Origin: Roseateles_B sp041912595
GTDB taxonomy: Bacteria; Pseudomonadota; Gammaproteobacteria; Burkholderiales; Burkholderiaceae_C
Direction: 5' to 3'
DNA: 64,000 bases
NCBI GenBank assembly: GCA_041912595.1
Contig: JAYRMR010000020.1
Coordinates: forward strand, 23,418 to 87,417
Numbering within the stretch: position 1 is the stretch's first letter; each line of letters begins with the position of its first letter. A program made the position numbers and the translations under genes. Of this stretch, positions 25,040-36,297 are shown in pieces. A model generated the notes under the pieces. That model was given only the letters and a program-made list of their open reading frames with translations, did no database searches and was not told the DNA's origin.

Positions 25040-25756
25040 ATGTCATTGATCGCGACGCTGGCGCTGGCGGCCTCGGGCCTCACCCTGCCTCACTGCTCCT
25101 GGGACCGCCCGGGGGTCAATCCCTTCATGGGCGACGTGGTCCTGGCCGTCGATGATTACAAGGACATCCCCGAGAGCACGCGCCTGAAGCTGAAGAAGCG
25201 CATGAGCGAGCGGCAGTACGAGGACATGGTCACCATCCGCCGTGACGCGATCGAGGGCAAGAGCGAGTACGGCGCGGAGATCCGCGACATGCATTACGGC
25301 GCCAGCGGCAACGTCTGCCGCACGGTCACGCGCAAGAAGTGGACGGCCGAGCATGCCGAGCGCGGCCTCGTGTACTGCGAGGACAACCAGTGCATCGTCG
25401 TGCCGACGGTGTGCCGCAACGTGAGTCGCATCAAGCGCCTCCCGCCCAAGCCCGTCGCCGCCCTGCCGATCCAGGCCGAGAACATCATCGCGGCCAAGGC
25501 GGAGGCCGAGGAGCCCCCGCTGCTGATCGACCCGCCGGCCGCCGGTGTGATCGACAGCCTGCCCAGCAACCGCAACAGCTTCGCGCAGGTGGCCAATCTG
25601 CCGAGCGACCCGGGCAGCAACGGCTTCACGCCGCCTGGCGGCTCGCCGCAGATTCCCGCGGGCTCCGTGACGCCGGTGCCGGAGCCGCAGGTCTGGCTGA
25701 TGTTCCTCGCCGGGCTCGTGGCGATGGGCTTCAAGCTGCGCCGCACGCGCGACTGA
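25040..25756 (+). CDS. PEP-CTERM sorting-domain protein (MHFG-like family)
   Basis: The 238-residue protein has a short hydrophobic N-terminus, a central region with RDMHYGASGNVCRTVTRKKW and several cysteines, a low-complexity linker (about residues 140-215), and the C-terminal anchor VPEPQVWLMFLAGLVAMGFKLRRTRD. The end is a textbook PEP-CTERM signal: PEP box, one membrane helix, basic tail. Exosortase (EpsH) would cleave it for export or surface display with exopolysaccharide; no exosortase gene is in the window. The MHYG motif recalls the MHFG family of PEP-CTERM proteins. ATG 25040 gives the only plausible start. Confidence 0.85.
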   Translation: MSLIATLALAASGLTLPHCSWDRPGVNPFMGDVVLAVDDYKDIPESTRLKLKKRMSERQYEDMVTIRRDAIEGKSEYGAEIRDMHYGASGNVCRTVTRKKWTAEHAERGLVYCEDNQCIVVPTVCRNVSRIKRLPPKPVAALPIQAENIIAAKAEAEEPPLLIDPPAAGVIDSLPSNRNSFAQVANLPSDPGSNGFTPPGGSPQIPAGSVTPVPEPQVWLMFLAGLVAMGFKLRRTRD

Positions 25757-25777
25757 GCATCGCACCTCCCCAGCAGA

Positions 25778-25801
25778 AAGGGCCGCATCTCAGCGGCCCT
25801 T
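25778..25801. terminator. Candidate bidirectional terminator between PEP-CTERM gene and uvrA
   Basis: AAGGGCCGC pairs with GCGGCCCTT around a six-base loop, midway between the two convergent gene ends. T-tracts are short on both sides, so termination strength is uncertain. Confidence 0.55.
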
Positions 25802-25850
25802 CGGCATTTCGGGACGGCCGTGCCAGGTCTTGCCGGCCGGCTTCGCCCGC

Positions 25851-28781
<2,931 letters not shown>

Positions 28782-28962
28782 GCGCGTCGCGGCAAGGGGA
28801 AACCCGCCATGATAGGCCGACTGCGGCACGGCGCCCGCCCCGCAGCTGCCAAGGGCTGTCAGCAGGTTCCGACATCCGTGTTAATCCCCCGATCCGTGGC
28901 TGTCGGGTTGAGGCAGCATCGCCGACAATGGTTTGCATTGCGCAGTACCTCTGGAGACAAGC

Positions 28963-30183
28963 TTGAGTGAAGAAACCCGTCAGCGCAAATCGTGGCTGGA
29001 TGGCTTCATGGCTTATCCGCTGCCGGAGGGGCTGGACGAGGACGTGGCACGGCGCAACATCGTGCTCCTGGACCAGAAGCTCTACCAGCTCTGGAGCCTC
29101 GGCGAGAACCTCATCTACGCCTGGACGCCCAGCGAGCGGGGCCTGGACGTGCTCCTCGCGCCCCACAGCCTCCTGACCGAGTTCACCGAACGCGCCCCGA
29201 GCGGCGCCGAGCGCATGCGCCGCGCCACGATGCTGGAGACGCTGCTCGCGCAGCAGGAGCACCTGAGCGTCGAGGCCTTCCATGCGCTGGCGGACGAGCT
29301 CGAGCTCGAGCCGCTGTGCGTCAGTCTGCCCTTCGAGCCCGGCGAGGGGCTGGGCCTGCGGCTCGTGGCGGCCGTCGTCGAGCGCTACGGCATCCGGCTG
29401 GTCGAGGACCGCGCCGTGATCCTGCTGGATGCGGTGGGCTTCTCGCTGCTGACGCCGCTGGAGCAGGTCGTGCAGCTCAGCAGCCTCTCCTGCTCGGTGA
29501 ACGCGGCCTACGCCAAGCTGCTGGACCGCGAGATCAACATCAACTTCGCCCGCACCACGACGGGCGACGGCTTCTACATCTGGAACCGCATGCGCGGCAT
29601 GGCGGCCAATGTGGAGCTCTACCAGCTGCTGCAGTTCATCCTGGCCGACAACGCCCTCGCCCGCGAGCGCGCCACGCGCAAGGGCACGGTGCCGCGGCTG
29701 CGCGCCTGCTTCCATGTGGGCTCGCACTACGAGTTCTATCAGAGCGAGGGCCTGAACCCGACGTCGTTCAGTTACCTGGTGGGCCAGGTGACGATCGAGC
29801 TGGCCCGCATGATCGAGCGCGCGCTGCCGGGCCAGATCCTCGTGGGCAAGTTCTACACCGCCATGCGCGACGGGGACGAGCTGCTCATGGTGGACAGCAA
29901 GGACTTCGTCGACCGCACCCGCGCGCCGCTGCAGGCGCTCAACGGCCTCGCGCTGGGCGGCTCGGAGATCGACGAGATCGCCTGCTACCTCACGGGCCAG
30001 CGCGACACCGCCTTCGGCGGCAGCTACGGCATCAACGAGTACGAGATCCAGGACAAGCACGGCCTGCTGCACCGCGTCTACAACGCCAAGATCAACATCC
30101 ACCGCCGCCACGGCGATCCCATCTACCTGGGCCTGCGGGAAGACGATCTCGCGGGCTTCCATGCGCGGGTTGTCAATGGCTGA
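28963..30183 (+). CDS. Uncharacterised protein with a divergent class III cyclase-like domain
   Basis: The 406-residue soluble protein has no recognisable N-terminal family (residues 1-140). A segment around 150-275 recalls class III nucleotide cyclases: RAVILLDAVGFSLLTPLEQVVQLSSLSCSVNAAY, then INFARTTTGDGFYIWNR, then HVGSHYEFYQSEGLNPTSFSYLVGQVTIELARMIE. Asp of LLDAVGF and Asp of TGDGF sit where the two metal-binding aspartates are expected. Whether the base-recognising residues exist is unclear. TTG 28963 follows GGAG by six bases; ATG 28933 is an alternative with no such site. The gene stands alone between divergent uvrA and a lipoprotein gene. Confidence 0.6.
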   Translation: MSEETRQRKSWLDGFMAYPLPEGLDEDVARRNIVLLDQKLYQLWSLGENLIYAWTPSERGLDVLLAPHSLLTEFTERAPSGAERMRRATMLETLLAQQEHLSVEAFHALADELELEPLCVSLPFEPGEGLGLRLVAAVVERYGIRLVEDRAVILLDAVGFSLLTPLEQVVQLSSLSCSVNAAYAKLLDREININFARTTTGDGFYIWNRMRGMAANVELYQLLQFILADNALARERATRKGTVPRLRACFHVGSHYEFYQSEGLNPTSFSYLVGQVTIELARMIERALPGQILVGKFYTAMRDGDELLMVDSKDFVDRTRAPLQALNGLALGGSEIDEIACYLTGQRDTAFGGSYGINEYEIQDKHGLLHRVYNAKINIHRRHGDPIYLGLREDDLAGFHARVVNG

Positions 30184-30359
30184 TGCCCGCATGTCCTGTC
30201 CCCTGAATTCGCTCCACAATCGCGCAGCCTGCCAGTGACCTCCAACAGCGCTGCACCGCGCGCCTGCCTCCGGGCCGGCCGGTGACAGCGGGCCTGGCAG
30301 CAACGAGGCTGGCGACCGCATCCCGTGGGTCGCCTGTTTTTCTGGAGCGAGGGAATCTC

Positions 30360-32381
30360 ATGGATGGTGTGTTGAACCGGATGGCTGCCGCATGGCGGCC
30401 AGGTGTGATGGCAGGTGCGGCGGCGGTCGTGCTGAGTGCTTGCGGCGGTGGCGGGGGATCGAGCCCCACGCCCACGCCGACTCCCACCCCGACCCCGACC
30501 CCTGTACCGACGCCCACCCCGACACCCACACCCTGCACGAACGGCACCGTCACGCTGGTGACCTCCGGCGTGCCGCAGGCGGGTCACAACGTCGAGGTGC
30601 AGGCCCAGGCCTGCGGCTTCACGCTCGGGGATCCGCAATGGACGCAGACGCAAGGGGCGCCGTTGCCCCTGCTGTCCCCGCGATCGGCGGCGGTGAGCCT
30701 CGAGCCGGCGGCCGGCAACTACGCCTTCACCTTCAGCTACCTGGACGCCCGCGGCCAGCGCCAGACGCAGGACCTGCAGATGCAGGTGGCCGGCGCCACG
30801 GGCCAGGCCCTGGTCGTGCGCGGCGACCCCTCGCTGTGGACCGGCGACGGCGCCTCGCTGCGCGCCTGGCTGCCGGGCCTGTCGGCGGCCGACGCGGCCG
30901 CGGCCACCTACAGCTGGACCCAGACCGACGGCCCCGCCGCCGTGGGCCTGCAGGGCGCCGGCACGCCGCGCATCCTGTTCAAGGGCCCGCTCGTGGGCAC
31001 CGACACGGCGCTGCAGTTCCGCGTTGACGTGAAGCTCGCGAACGGCACGTCGCTGAGCCAGGGCTTCCGGGTGCTCGTGCAGCCGCTGCCCGGCACCACG
31101 GGCCAGCCCCTCTTCGACGCCGGCAACCCCAGCTCGCGCGTCTATCCCTACCTGCGCAGCAGTCCGCACGCCAGCGCGCTGGCGGACTGCATCTACGGCC
31201 CGACCGTGGACCGCGCCCGCCTGTGCAGCCTCGGCCGCCTGCCCATGCTCGGGTCCGAGACGGGCGGCGCCACGCCCACCGTCGAGCAGGTCATGGCCCG
31301 CGTGCTCGTCAGCCACGACTGGATGGCCGAGGTCTTCGAGCGCTACCTGCGCGAGCAGGACACGCATGGCGACTTCCGCAACCTGCTGAAGGCGACGACC
31401 GCCGTCGTCATCGGCGCCCGCGTGCGGCCGGCCTTCTTCTGGGTCGCGACCGGCGCCATCTACCTGGATGCCAGCTATCTGTGGCTCACGCCCGAGCAGC
31501 GCGACACGGTCAGCGAGACGCCCGACCCGCGTGCCGACTTCGGCGGCGACCTGGGCTACACCATGCTGTGGCGCTACGTGAAGGACAAGGACTACGCCGG
31601 CGGCAGCTACCCGGTGACCGAGCGCAAGAGCCGTGATCTCCCCGCGCTGCATGCCCGCCTGGGCAGCCTGCTGTACCACGAGCTGACCCATGCCGGCGAC
31701 GCCACGCCGCCGCGCCTGCACGCCGTGCTCAACCCGAACCTGCGGGTCTACGAGGTCGATGCCGGCGTCACGGCCTCCAAGGACCTGGCCGCACGCCTGC
31801 CGCTGCAGTCGAGCGAGATGGTGGGCCTGGGCAAGGTGCAGTTCTTCGGCAAGGCTTCGACGGCCACGCAGCGCGCCTACACCCCGCAGGACATCGTGGG
31901 CTTCTTCGCGCCGGACCGCGCGACGGACGAGTACAACTACTCGCTGCCCGACGGCGCCGACGTCGGCCGCGAGGACGCCGCCATGCTGGCCGAGGAAGCC
32001 ATGATGCAGCTGCGCTTCGGCATCCTGCGCGACGTGGCCGTGGTGCCTGCCCTCACGTCCAGCAGCACCAGCTCGAACATCCTGCTCAGCTGGGGCCAGC
32101 GCGGTCGTGTCGGCGAAAGCGGGATCAAGCCGCGCGTGGCGCTGGTGATGTCGCAGGTGATGCCCTGGGTGCCGGCGAGCGAGCTCGACAAGCTGGCCGC
32201 CCCGCAGGCGCTGGCAGCGGGCAAGAGCTGGCTGGCCAACCTCGACCCGGCGTCGGCGTCGGTGCCCTCGGCGCTGCAGCGCCAGCAGGCCGACGAGGCC
32301 CTGCGCGAGTCGACCGGTCGCCAGCTGGATCGTCGCCGCGCTGCCCATCTGTCCCAGGTTTTCGGGCAGGCGGCGCGCTGA
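30360..32381 (+). CDS. Large lipoprotein with (Pro-Thr)n linker and HELTH motif
   Basis: I do not recognise this 673-residue protein. A signal ends in the lipobox VLSAC followed by GGGGGSS, so it is a lipid-anchored protein of the periplasm or outer membrane. A (PT)n linker spans about residues 37-60, then Ig/PKD-like beta segments (YAFTFSYLDARGQRQTQDLQMQVAG and YSWTQTDGPAAVGLQG). The C-terminal half contains LLYHELTHAGD, a possible HExxH zinc site, near residue 440. A downstream third ligand is not obvious. ATG 30360 has a GGAGCGAGGG site. The protein may be a surface peptidase, but activity is not shown. Confidence 0.75.
   Translation: MDGVLNRMAAAWRPGVMAGAAAVVLSACGGGGGSSPTPTPTPTPTPTPVPTPTPTPTPCTNGTVTLVTSGVPQAGHNVEVQAQACGFTLGDPQWTQTQGAPLPLLSPRSAAVSLEPAAGNYAFTFSYLDARGQRQTQDLQMQVAGATGQALVVRGDPSLWTGDGASLRAWLPGLSAADAAAATYSWTQTDGPAAVGLQGAGTPRILFKGPLVGTDTALQFRVDVKLANGTSLSQGFRVLVQPLPGTTGQPLFDAGNPSSRVYPYLRSSPHASALADCIYGPTVDRARLCSLGRLPMLGSETGGATPTVEQVMARVLVSHDWMAEVFERYLREQDTHGDFRNLLKATTAVVIGARVRPAFFWVATGAIYLDASYLWLTPEQRDTVSETPDPRADFGGDLGYTMLWRYVKDKDYAGGSYPVTERKSRDLPALHARLGSLLYHELTHAGDATPPRLHAVLNPNLRVYEVDAGVTASKDLAARLPLQSSEMVGLGKVQFFGKASTATQRAYTPQDIVGFFAPDRATDEYNYSLPDGADVGREDAAMLAEEAMMQLRFGILRDVAVVPALTSSSTSSNILLSWGQRGRVGESGIKPRVALVMSQVMPWVPASELDKLAAPQALAAGKSWLANLDPASASVPSALQRQQADEALRESTGRQLDRRRAAHLSQVFGQAAR
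30472..30534 (+). repeat. CCCAC(G/C)CC(G/C)AC microsatellite encoding (PT)n
   Basis: Roughly eleven tandem six-base units (CC-N-AC-N) encode the Pro-Thr linker of the lipoprotein, with one valine codon interrupting. It may expand or contract between strains. Confidence 0.8.
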
Positions 32382-32422
32382 TCCGGCCCTGACTGAGGCC
32401 AGGAGGCCACACCGCATGCGGC

Positions 32423-33289
32423 ATGATCGAGGGCATGTCCTTTCCGTGCCCGTCCGTCACCCGCCCCGCGTGTGAGCCGCCCGCCTCTGGCGTGGGGCCC
32501 GGCAGGCGCGGCGCCGCCCGGCGCTGCGGACTGCCGGGGCTGGGGTCAGGTCTTGTCCTGCTCCTGGCCCTCGACGCCCCGGGTGCACAGGCGGCCCAGG
32601 TCCCATCCCCGCCCGGTGCCTCGCCCGTGGCGCCGCTGGTGTTCCTGGTCGACGACAGCGCCGAGATGCCCAGTGCCCGCATGGAGCGGGGGCAGGTCGT
32701 CGATGGCATCAACCATGACCTCGGCGTGCAGCTGGCCCAGCGGCTCGGGCGGGACGTCCGCTTCCTGATGCTGCCGCGCCGCCGGGTGGCGGCCGCGCTG
32801 AGCTCGGGCGAGGCGGACCTGCTCTGCGATTACCTGCCCGAATGGCTGCCCGGCCCCTTCGCCTGGAGCCGCGGCTTCCTGCCCAATGCCGTCTGGGTGG
32901 TCACACGCCAGGACCGCCCGCGGCCGGCCTCCGTGCAGGCCCTGGCCGGCCAGCCGCTGGGCACGGTCGGCGGTTATGCCTATCCCGAGCTCGAGCGGAC
33001 TCTCGGCTCGCAGCTCGTGCGCGACAACGCCCCCAACAGCGCCGCCAGCCTGCGCAAGCTGACGCTGGGGCGCGTCGACCACCTCGTGCTGACCCAGCGC
33101 TATCTGCAGTACCAGCAGCGCGTCGGTGCCTTCAGCACGCCGCTGCACCCGCCCCTGCAGGTGGGCAGCTACCTCGCCCAGTGCGCGCTGTCGCCCCACA
33201 GCAGCGTGGCGCTGCCGGCGCTCAACCAGGCCCTGGGCGACCTGATCAGCGACGGCAGCCTGGAGCGGCTGCTCCAGCGCTACCGGTGA
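32423..33289 (+). CDS. Periplasmic substrate-binding protein (SBP_bac_3-like)
   Basis: The 288-residue protein has an N-terminal signal (LPGLGSGLVLLLALDAPGAQAA). A mature solute-binding domain follows: GINHDLGVQLAQRLGRDVRFLMLPRRRVAAALSSGEADLLCDYLPEW, then FAWSRGFLPNAVWVVTRQD and the second-lobe ALAGQPLGTVGGYAYPELE. These are typical of family 3 amino-acid-type binding proteins. There is no permease or ATPase nearby, so it may be an orphan sensor or scavenger. ATG 32423 and ATG 32435 are both possible starts; the upstream residues are unusually arginine/proline-rich. Ligand unknown. Confidence 0.8.
   Translation: MIEGMSFPCPSVTRPACEPPASGVGPGRRGAARRCGLPGLGSGLVLLLALDAPGAQAAQVPSPPGASPVAPLVFLVDDSAEMPSARMERGQVVDGINHDLGVQLAQRLGRDVRFLMLPRRRVAAALSSGEADLLCDYLPEWLPGPFAWSRGFLPNAVWVVTRQDRPRPASVQALAGQPLGTVGGYAYPELERTLGSQLVRDNAPNSAASLRKLTLGRVDHLVLTQRYLQYQQRVGAFSTPLHPPLQVGSYLAQCALSPHSSVALPALNQALGDLISDGSLERLLQRYR
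32542..32555 (+). repeat. Copy of dispersed GTCAGGTCTTG motif
   Basis: GGGGTCAGGTCTTG lies inside the signal-peptide coding part of the binding-protein gene (GSGLV). Confidence 0.6.
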
Positions 33290-33301
33290 GCGGCCTGACC
33301 C

Positions 33302-36034
33302 TTACTTGAAGCGGTACTGCAGGCTGGCGTAGACGAAGCGGCCGCGCGGATCGGTGTAGCTCGGGTCATAGCCGGACAGGAAGAACCAGGCCTGCTGCGA
33401 GTAGGGCGGTGCCTGGTCGAGCAGGTTCTTGATGCCGGCGCGCAGCGTCAGGTTGGGGGTGGCGTTCCAGGCACCCGTCAGGTCCCACAGCGAGTAGGCC
33501 TTCACCTGGCGGTCGGCCTTGCCCTCGATGGTCTGGTCCGTGTAGCCCGAGAGGTAGCTGTTGGACAGCGTGGCGCTCCAGTCGCCCCGCTCCCAGTCCG
33601 CGCTCACCGTGTGCCGCCAGCGCTGCACCACGCCGTCGTTGATGAAGTGGCCGAGGTTGTTGAAGAAGGGATCGTCCTTGCCCGGCTGCTGCTTGGCACT
33701 CAGGGTCAGCGTGCCGTTGAGATGCAGACCGAAGGTGCCCACGCTGCTCTTGAGCCCGCCGATCGACGCGCTGAAGTCCAGGCCGGAGAGCTTCTGGCGG
33801 CCGCGGTTCTCCTTGCGCAGATCGATGTGGTCGATCTCGTTGTCGTCGTTGCGATGGACCAGGCTGGCGTACTTGTCGAGGTGGGCGAGGATCACGTCGA
33901 CACCCACGGTGCCGATCAGGTCGCGCTTCTCGATGTTCCAGTAGTCCACGCTGAGCATGAGGTCGCGCCGGGGCTCGAACACGGCACCGAAGCTGAACTG
34001 GCGGGACTTCTCCGGCTTGAGGTCGGCGTTGCTGTAGGCCAGCGTGGTCCAGGTGTCGGAGCAGTCCGTGACGGTGTTGCTGGGGTCGGCGGCCATGCAG
34101 ACCGGGTCGACCAGCGTGGCGGCCGTGCCCTCGGTGACGGGGCGGTAGAGGTCCGTCAGGCTGGGGGCGCGGAAGCCCGAGCCCATCGAGGCGCGCAGCA
34201 GCACCGTCTTGTCCGGCGTGTACTTGAGGCCCAGCTTGGGGCTCACGGCGCTGCCGGTGCGCTGGTAGTGCTCGCGGCGCACGGCGGCCTGCAGCTCGAG
34301 CTCCGGCGTCACGGGCGCGCTCAGCTCGGCGTACAGGCCGCTCACGCGGCGCGAGCGGCCGAAGTCGGCGTCGGGGCCCTGCGAGGTCTCCCCCAGGATC
34401 AGGTTCTGGGCCAGTGCCTCGGACTGGTGGTAGTCCTGGCGCTCGCGGCGCAGCTCGCCCCCGATGGCCAGGGCCAGGTCCCCGCCGGCAAGCTTGGCCA
34501 GGGCGCTGGAGGCCTTGAAATCGAAGCTGCTCATGGTGCCGGTGGCCTGGCGCACCTCGCCGCGGATCTGGGCCTTCTCGTAGAGGGCCAGGCCGTCGGC
34601 GCCCGAAGGGCCGAAGGCGTTGAGCGTGCCCGCGGCGAAGCCGTCGAGGATCATCTGCTTGTTGAGATAGCCCTGGTGGTCGCGGTCGGACACCTTGTTG
34701 CGGCTGTGGTTCAGCGCGAACTCGTAGTCCCAGCCCTTGAAGACGCCGTTCATGCCGGCCACGTAGCGCTGGCCGCTGGAGACCAGCTCGCTGGTGCGCA
34801 GGCCGGCCTCGGTCAGGCGGGTGCGCACGGTGATGATGCGGTCCTCGTTGCCTTCCTCCAGTGCGGCCAAGCTCGTCTTGGACAGGGCGCTGACCTTGGA
34901 CACGTCCATGTCCGCATCCACGCGGTTGGGCGTGCCGGAGTACAGCGTGCGCGAGCGGCTCAGCGCCGCCTCGGCGAAGAACTGGTGGCCCTGGCCCAGG
35001 TCCAGGACACCGCGCGCGAACAGGCTGCTCTTGTTCGACTTGGGATAGAGCTCGATGTCCCGCATGTAGTCGTAGGTGCAGCCGTCCACGCCGCCGATGC
35101 CCTCCGGCAGGTACAGCGAGGCCGGCGCATTGCAGCCCGTGGCGGCCGACGGATTGATCGTGTGCTTGCGGATGACGGTCTTGCCGTTGGCGGAATAGCC
35201 GTCGGCGACGAGGGCGTCGAATTGCGTGTCGCCCAGCCGGATATTGCCCGGGAAGCTCGCGCTCGAGAGCAGGTCGGGCAGGTTCTTCGGGATCTCGAGA
35301 TCGTTGATGAACCGGCGCTGGCTGGCGTTGAGCGTCGAGGTCTTCTGCAGGTCCAGCACGGCGAAGAGATTGAAGCCGTCACGCGCCAGATCTCCCACGC
35401 CGCCGGCGATGGAGGCCGTGCGCTTGCCGGCCCCGCCCTCGCTCGAGTTGCCGGCGCTGGCGTTGAGCTCGAGGCCCTCGTAGTCCTTGCGGGTGATGAA
35501 GTTGATCACGCCGCCGATGGCGTCGCTGCCGTAGAGCGCCGAGGCGCCGTCCAGCAGGATCTCCACGCGTTGGATCGCGGCAGCCGGGATGTTGTTGAGG
35601 TCCACGCCGGCGGAGTCGCCCGGCGAGGCGAAGTTGGCCATGCGCCGGCCGTTGAGCAGCACCAGCGTCGAGGACACGCCGATGCCGCGCAGGTTCGCGC
35701 CGTTCATGCCCTGCTGATCGCGGAAGGCGCCGAAGGCGATGCTGCCGCCGTCGGTCAGATTGCTGGCGCTGGCGCTGAGCCTCGCCACGATTTCCGCCGC
35801 CGTCGTGAGGCCCTGCTTGACGATGTCCTGGCGCGTCATCACCTGGACCGGCAGGGCGGTCTCGGAGGCCAGGCGCTTGATGGCCGAGCCGGTGATCTCC
35901 ACCTTCTGCAGCTGGGCATCGACCACGGGCGCCTGCGCCCAGGCCGGCGCGCTGGCCAGGCACAGCAGCACGGCCTGGGCCGTGGCGCGCGGAGTGAATC
36001 GGACGGAGGAACGGGGCGTGCGGATCTGATTCAT
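33302..36034 (-). CDS. TonB-dependent outer-membrane receptor
   Basis: The 910-residue receptor has a signal (ATAQAVLLCLASAPAWAQ), a probable TonB box region (LQKVEITGSAIKR) and a plug domain: ALPVQVMTRQDIVKQGLTTAAEIVARL, RGIGVSSTLVLLNGRRMANF and IQRVEILLDGASALYGSDAIGGVINFITRKD. A long beta barrel ends RGRFVYASLQYRFK. This GRR/ASALYGSDAIGGVIN subtype usually carries carbohydrates, peptides or other nutrients, not siderophores, and there is no Fur-like site. It is divergent from the cyanophycinase gene, so peptide uptake is an attractive hypothesis. ATG 36034 is preferred; the frame to 36256 is leader. Confidence 0.9.
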   Translation of the reverse strand: MNQIRTPRSSVRFTPRATAQAVLLCLASAPAWAQAPVVDAQLQKVEITGSAIKRLASETALPVQVMTRQDIVKQGLTTAAEIVARLSASASNLTDGGSIAFGAFRDQQGMNGANLRGIGVSSTLVLLNGRRMANFASPGDSAGVDLNNIPAAAIQRVEILLDGASALYGSDAIGGVINFITRKDYEGLELNASAGNSSEGGAGKRTASIAGGVGDLARDGFNLFAVLDLQKTSTLNASQRRFINDLEIPKNLPDLLSSASFPGNIRLGDTQFDALVADGYSANGKTVIRKHTINPSAATGCNAPASLYLPEGIGGVDGCTYDYMRDIELYPKSNKSSLFARGVLDLGQGHQFFAEAALSRSRTLYSGTPNRVDADMDVSKVSALSKTSLAALEEGNEDRIITVRTRLTEAGLRTSELVSSGQRYVAGMNGVFKGWDYEFALNHSRNKVSDRDHQGYLNKQMILDGFAAGTLNAFGPSGADGLALYEKAQIRGEVRQATGTMSSFDFKASSALAKLAGGDLALAIGGELRRERQDYHQSEALAQNLILGETSQGPDADFGRSRRVSGLYAELSAPVTPELELQAAVRREHYQRTGSAVSPKLGLKYTPDKTVLLRASMGSGFRAPSLTDLYRPVTEGTAATLVDPVCMAADPSNTVTDCSDTWTTLAYSNADLKPEKSRQFSFGAVFEPRRDLMLSVDYWNIEKRDLIGTVGVDVILAHLDKYASLVHRNDDNEIDHIDLRKENRGRQKLSGLDFSASIGGLKSSVGTFGLHLNGTLTLSAKQQPGKDDPFFNNLGHFINDGVVQRWRHTVSADWERGDWSATLSNSYLSGYTDQTIEGKADRQVKAYSLWDLTGAWNATPNLTLRAGIKNLLDQAPPYSQQAWFFLSGYDPSYTDPRGRFVYASLQYRFK

Positions 36035-36086
36035 GGGACTCCCTGGGGACGAAGGACGCCTTCGCAAAAGCGAGGATCTGTTGTGA

Positions 36087-36102
36087 GGGTCAGGTCTTGC
36101 CC
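36087..36102 (+). repeat. Copy of dispersed GTCAGGTCTTG motif (intergenic)
   Basis: GGGTCAGGTCTTGCCC lies in the 263-base divergent gap between the receptor and cyanophycinase genes. It is the only intergenic copy. Confidence 0.6.
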
Positions 36103-36297
36103 ACGGCAAGGCGGGCGGTCTGCGGCATGATGGCACCGCGATGACCGATGCGTGAATCCGTGCGGGCGACATTTGTGCATCGCACACAACGCCTGTCCCC
36201 CGTCTGTGGTGTGGGCTGTGCGACTTGCGAACGGATGGCCCACGTGGGGCCCGCATACTGCCATCCTGCTGTTCCGATGTCCTGACACGCTTCTGCC

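Noticed and set aside
30472..30534. Possible CRISPR-like repeat array
   Set aside because: It is a six-base microsatellite encoding Pro-Thr within a lipoprotein, without spacers. No CRISPR array was seen anywhere in the window.
33611..36130. 839-aa forward open frame over the TonB-dependent receptor gene
   Set aside because: Antisense to a receptor with clear plug and barrel motifs.
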